DNA from: an uncultured Ilumatobacter sp.
Lineage (GTDB): Bacteria > Actinomycetota > Acidimicrobiia > Acidimicrobiales > Ilumatobacteraceae
Direction: 5' to 3'
NCBI GenBank assembly: GCA_905182555.1
Contig: CAJJBX010000004.1
Span: 33,061 to 97,060, forward strand
DNA: 64,000 bases
The notes beneath the pieces were generated by a model that saw only the letters and a program-made list of their open reading frames with translations, searched no databases and was not told the origin of the DNA. This document shows positions 60,561 to 64,000 of this stretch, piece after piece; the first letter of the stretch is position 1; each line of letters begins with the position of its first letter. The translations under genes were made by a program, and so were the position numbers.

Positions 60561-62681
60561 GTCATCATCTCACTATCCACAGCAGGTACGAATCGGCTCC
60601 GTTTGCCCGACCAGCCGAGCCAGAGAGCTTCTCGAGCGCGGGTGCACGCTACGTAGAGCAGGCATCGCTCGCGCACGACATCAACCTCATGCTGCACTGG
60701 GTCGGCAGCCGCGCTCGTGACGTACCAGTGTGCGGGCATGTTGTCGTCGTCGCAGTCGATAATCGCAACGCAACGAAATTCGAGGCCTTTCATTCGGTGC
60801 ATCGTGCCGACGCGCACACCGATGCCTGTCGGAAGCTCCTGGCCGAGGCGGCACGACGCCATTCCCCCGTCCCGTAACGCTCGTTCTACTGCATCGAACG
60901 AGCTACTCGCTCGTGCGGTCACCGCGATCTCGTCTTCCTCCACACCGCCGTCAATCCATGCCCGGACCTGATCAACCAGCGCGTCGAGTTGTTCTTTCGC
61001 CGATCCTGCCTCGACGGACATGGGCCGAGCCCCGTGGAGGAACGAGTGGTAACCGGCGAAATCGTTCGTTTCGGGCCCGTCGTCGAGGTCGTCAAAGTCA
61101 GTCTCACCGAGCACGCTCAGCGACCATCCAAGAATCTCGTGTGTCGTGCGGTAATTGATCTTCAGCTTCTTGGAACGACCAACAATGTTGATGCCGACCT
61201 TACGCAGCGATGATCGCCGGTCGTAGATCCGCTGATGGCTGTCGCCGACGATGAACATGTCGTCGGGGTGCTCATCGACCGCAGCGCGCAGGAGCCGCCA
61301 CTGTGATTCGTGCAGGTCTTGGGCTTCGTCGACGATCACGTGCTGGTATGGCTTGATCTTGCGTTGTGCGAGATAGCCGGCGGCAACGTCGGCAAGCTGC
61401 AGGTAGGTGCGTTTGTCGGCGTCGACCAGCTTGCGGTTGAGCGCCTCGACGGCTCTCCAGACGTCAACTCGTTGCCGCCGACCCAACGAAATGCCTCGGC
61501 CGGCCCGGCTGGCGGTGAGGTATTCGTCCCGCGATGAACACCCTTGAGCGAGCACCACTTGCTCCCACTCGTTGTTCAGGAACTCTGCCGTGAAGTCGAG
61601 CCCTTGTTCGTCGACGACATCGCGCCACCATGCGACGATGTCGTTCACGATTGCGGGGCGCACCCCTTCAGCGTCTTGCACCACACGATAGGCAAGCCGG
61701 TCGACATTGAGTACCTCGACAGCGTCGAGTACGTCGCCACCGGCGAGCTCACGAAGGTCGCGCTCGATCAACTGGGCAAGGTTCCGAGTGAACGTCGTCA
61801 GCAAGATCGGCTTGCCTCGTTGCGACACCACCGACTCGGCGAGGTGAGCTGCCCGATGAATTGCCACGATTGTCTTGCCCGTACCCGGCCCACCGGTGAC
61901 TCGGGCCGGGCCGCTGAACTCTCGGAACGCCGCGTCGCGCTGCGACGGGTGGAGGTATGTACGCCATTGCGCGAGAGGTTTGGCCAACATCTCTTGGAGC
62001 TCGTCTTCGTCGGCCGGCAAGAGCCGACGGAGGCTGGATCGCTCCGTCTTCTTCGTCGACATCGACGTCGTCGGGCGAGATCGGGCCTGCAACATCCCGG
62101 TAGATGGTCTCAACTGTGGCGTCGCCGGTCAGCAAGATCAGAGCGTCGGCTTGGGTCTGTGGCAGCACGCCGAGCAAACCGCTCAACTGGTTTTCTTCGG
62201 TGAACATCCGCAGCACCGGAACGAGGTCCGCTTCCAAACCAAGCTGAGTGAAGTCTTTGTCCTTGCGATGAGCGAACAGTGGCTCGGCGGCCTGCTCTGG
62301 TTGCACGACGGCCGCTGCGGCCTCGCTGATGGCGACGGTGTTGATGATCTCGAACGCACCGGTCCGATGGTTGATCTTGAACGTGTTATTCGCCATCCAC
62401 CGATCGACGTCGTCGTGCGTTCCAATGTGAGTCAGCACGAAGAAGTCGTCGTCGCCCGCATCGAAAACGACGCCGCGATGGTTGTCATCGATGCGGATCG
62501 TGCGAGCACGGTCGTCCTTCTGCGACTTGTGTCGCTCGAGGTGAACGCCTTTGGATTCGCGTAGGTCTACCGCGCTCATCTGCCGAAACTGATCGGCCAG
62601 CCGGGCGACCTTGGATTGCGCTGGCTTGGGGAGCTGTGCGTACTGCGTCAGCATGTCCTTCGAGATCGCGAGTGTGGCCAT
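60557..62681 (-). pseudogene. SF1 (UvrD/Rep-like) helicase with N-terminal RelE/ParE-like domain, frameshifted near 62050
   Basis: HLERHKSQKDDRARTIRIDDNHRGVVFDAGDDDFFVLTHIGTHDDVDRWM; then GGPGTGKTIVAIH, VDEAQDLHESQ, VGTMHRMKGLEFRCV, YVACTRARE. Confidence 0.8.
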
Positions 62682-64000
62682 CAGCTTCGTTCCTTCAGTA
62701 GTGCCAACAATTCAGCAGAAGTCCAATCTGCCACCGATCGGATGTCCCAGCCGTCCATCACAATCGACTGGTCGGGCTGGCAGACGCCGACGCGTTGGTC
62801 GACCCATGCCGCCTCGATCGCCTCGCCGCCGTATTCGGGGCCGGCCTCGAAGTCGGGGGCACCTGCAAAGAGTGCCTCTCGGACGAGGGCGCGAATCGGG
62901 TCGCCAACGATGTACCCCAGTTCGTCCTCCTGCGCATCGGTTAACGACGTCACGATCGGAGCGGCGTCAGTGTCCGAAGGCTCGCTCGGCAAACCCGCTG
63001 CGGCAGCGCTGCCGACGAGGTCGAGTTCGTCGAAGTACAGATTGTCAGCTTGGGAGGACGCGGCGATCACGACTGATCGACCGGTTCCGCGGAGAAACTG
63101 CAGCACGTTCGCCCACTGGAGCCAGTCTCGCCAGCGTGTTGGGTGACCATCTGCCGACACGTCGGTGGCGCCGTCAGGGATGGACAAGATCACCGTCCAC
63201 CGTTCGTCGTTGGTGTGCGCCGCGTCGAGCAGCATCGTGAGCACGTGTCCATTGTTGTTGGCCCATTGACGCGCCAACGCTGACGGCGACTCAGAGTCGA
63301 CGGGCCACGCCACAGAGCCGGCCGTTGCCGACCTGATGAGATTCTCCACGTCGTCGGAGGCAACCAGATGGGGATCAGAGCTGTCGGCGAACGCACCCGC
63401 CGTCGCCGACAAGGCCAGCCGTTCCCACTGTTCGAGATCCGGTCGCCGCAGATAGTCGAGGAGCATCATCATCGGGTTCTGGCTCGTCACGTCGAAGTCG
63501 AACATCCCGGACTTCGCGTTGTGCACTCTCATCGCACTCTGCCGGGCTGTGCCACTCAGCAGTGGCCGTGGCAGTGGCGTCTTCAACGATTCACCCTCGA
63601 CGGCCTTGTGGAAGGCGGCTACGTCGTCCCATGTGAGGTTCCACACCAAACCACCGTTGGCTCGCACTCCGGCACGCTTAGCGGCGTCGGCTGCGAGATT
63701 GTTGATATCGGGCGAGGCGTGGAACTGGTACCCGTCGAGGTACACCGCAACATCGGGAGCGGGGCTGTCCTGGCGTCGGATGAGGAAGTCGGGAACCGTG
63801 CTCGGTGTTGTGCCCGTGCCCTCCTGTTCGTCAACGCGGTAGCGGACGGTCTGCCCGTTGTACGCGATGCGCAGTTCGAAAGCGTCTCGCCCGTTGATTC
63901 CCGGCGTTGTGGTGAAGGTGACATCGGTGTTCTCTGCGTGGTCGGCCCAGTTTCGGATCGCCACTTTAAAACGGCGCTCGAGTTCGGACTCTTCGACCTT
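62681..64000 (-). CDS. C-terminal part of a large protein, likely DUF1998-type DEAD/DEAH helicase with nuclease-like tail (runs off right edge)
   Basis: Open upstream of 63964 (KVEESELERRFKVAIRNWADH...); VPDFLIRRQDSPAPDVAVYLDGYQFHASPDINNLAADAAKRAGVRANGGLVWNLTWDDV. Confidence 0.55.
   Translation of the reverse strand, partial: KVEESELERRFKVAIRNWADHAENTDVTFTTTPGINGRDAFELRIAYNGQTVRYRVDEQEGTGTTPSTVPDFLIRRQDSPAPDVAVYLDGYQFHASPDINNLAADAAKRAGVRANGGLVWNLTWDDVAAFHKAVEGESLKTPLPRPLLSGTARQSAMRVHNAKSGMFDFDVTSQNPMMMLLDYLRRPDLEQWERLALSATAGAFADSSDPHLVASDDVENLIRSATAGSVAWPVDSESPSALARQWANNNGHVLTMLLDAAHTNDERWTVILSIPDGATDVSADGHPTRWRDWLQWANVLQFLRGTGRSVVIAASSQADNLYFDELDLVGSAAAAGLPSEPSDTDAAPIVTSLTDAQEDELGYIVGDPIRALVREALFAGAPDFEAGPEYGGEAIEAAWVDQRVGVCQPDQSIVMDGWDIRSVADWTSAELLALLKERS

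Overview
High-GC actinobacterial chromosome segment, probably Acidimicrobiia/Ilumatobacter-like judging by protein flavour (inference, not tested). Most of the window is ordinary dense coding sequence: clpB (5' part only), a SNF2+SWIM helicase pair, SRP RNA, tadA, four tRNA-Ser genes (GGA, CGA, GCU, UGA) plus tRNA-Arg(ACG), PLP aminotransferases, CoA-metabolism genes, pheA, larB/larC, an ABC-F protein, ABC transporters, an NfeD/SPFH pair, lacZ, an L,D-transpeptidase, gluQ, uppS, a polyprenyl synthase, and at the right edge a helicase locus that looks defence-like. No rRNA, CRISPR array or intact prophage was seen. The unusual signal lies between the genes. (i) A ~580 bp island at 45.17-45.76 kb is bounded by a perfect 85-bp inverted repeat and contains a RidA pseudogene and a cupin fragment, which run divergently into the two arms. 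(ii) Several genes carry short heterologous patches: DUF445 with an antisense pgi-like piece, larB with a foreign piece, and a polyprenyl-synthase 3' end copied 5.1 kb away at 353/354 identity. (iii) Three of the four tRNA-Ser genes have gene or integrase debris at their 3' side. (iv) Short tandem arrays sit at gene 3' ends, and a GGGGTCAGGCCCC hairpin recurs there. (v) At least eight ORFs look frameshifted, so sequencing or assembly error must be excluded before interpreting the mosaics biologically.
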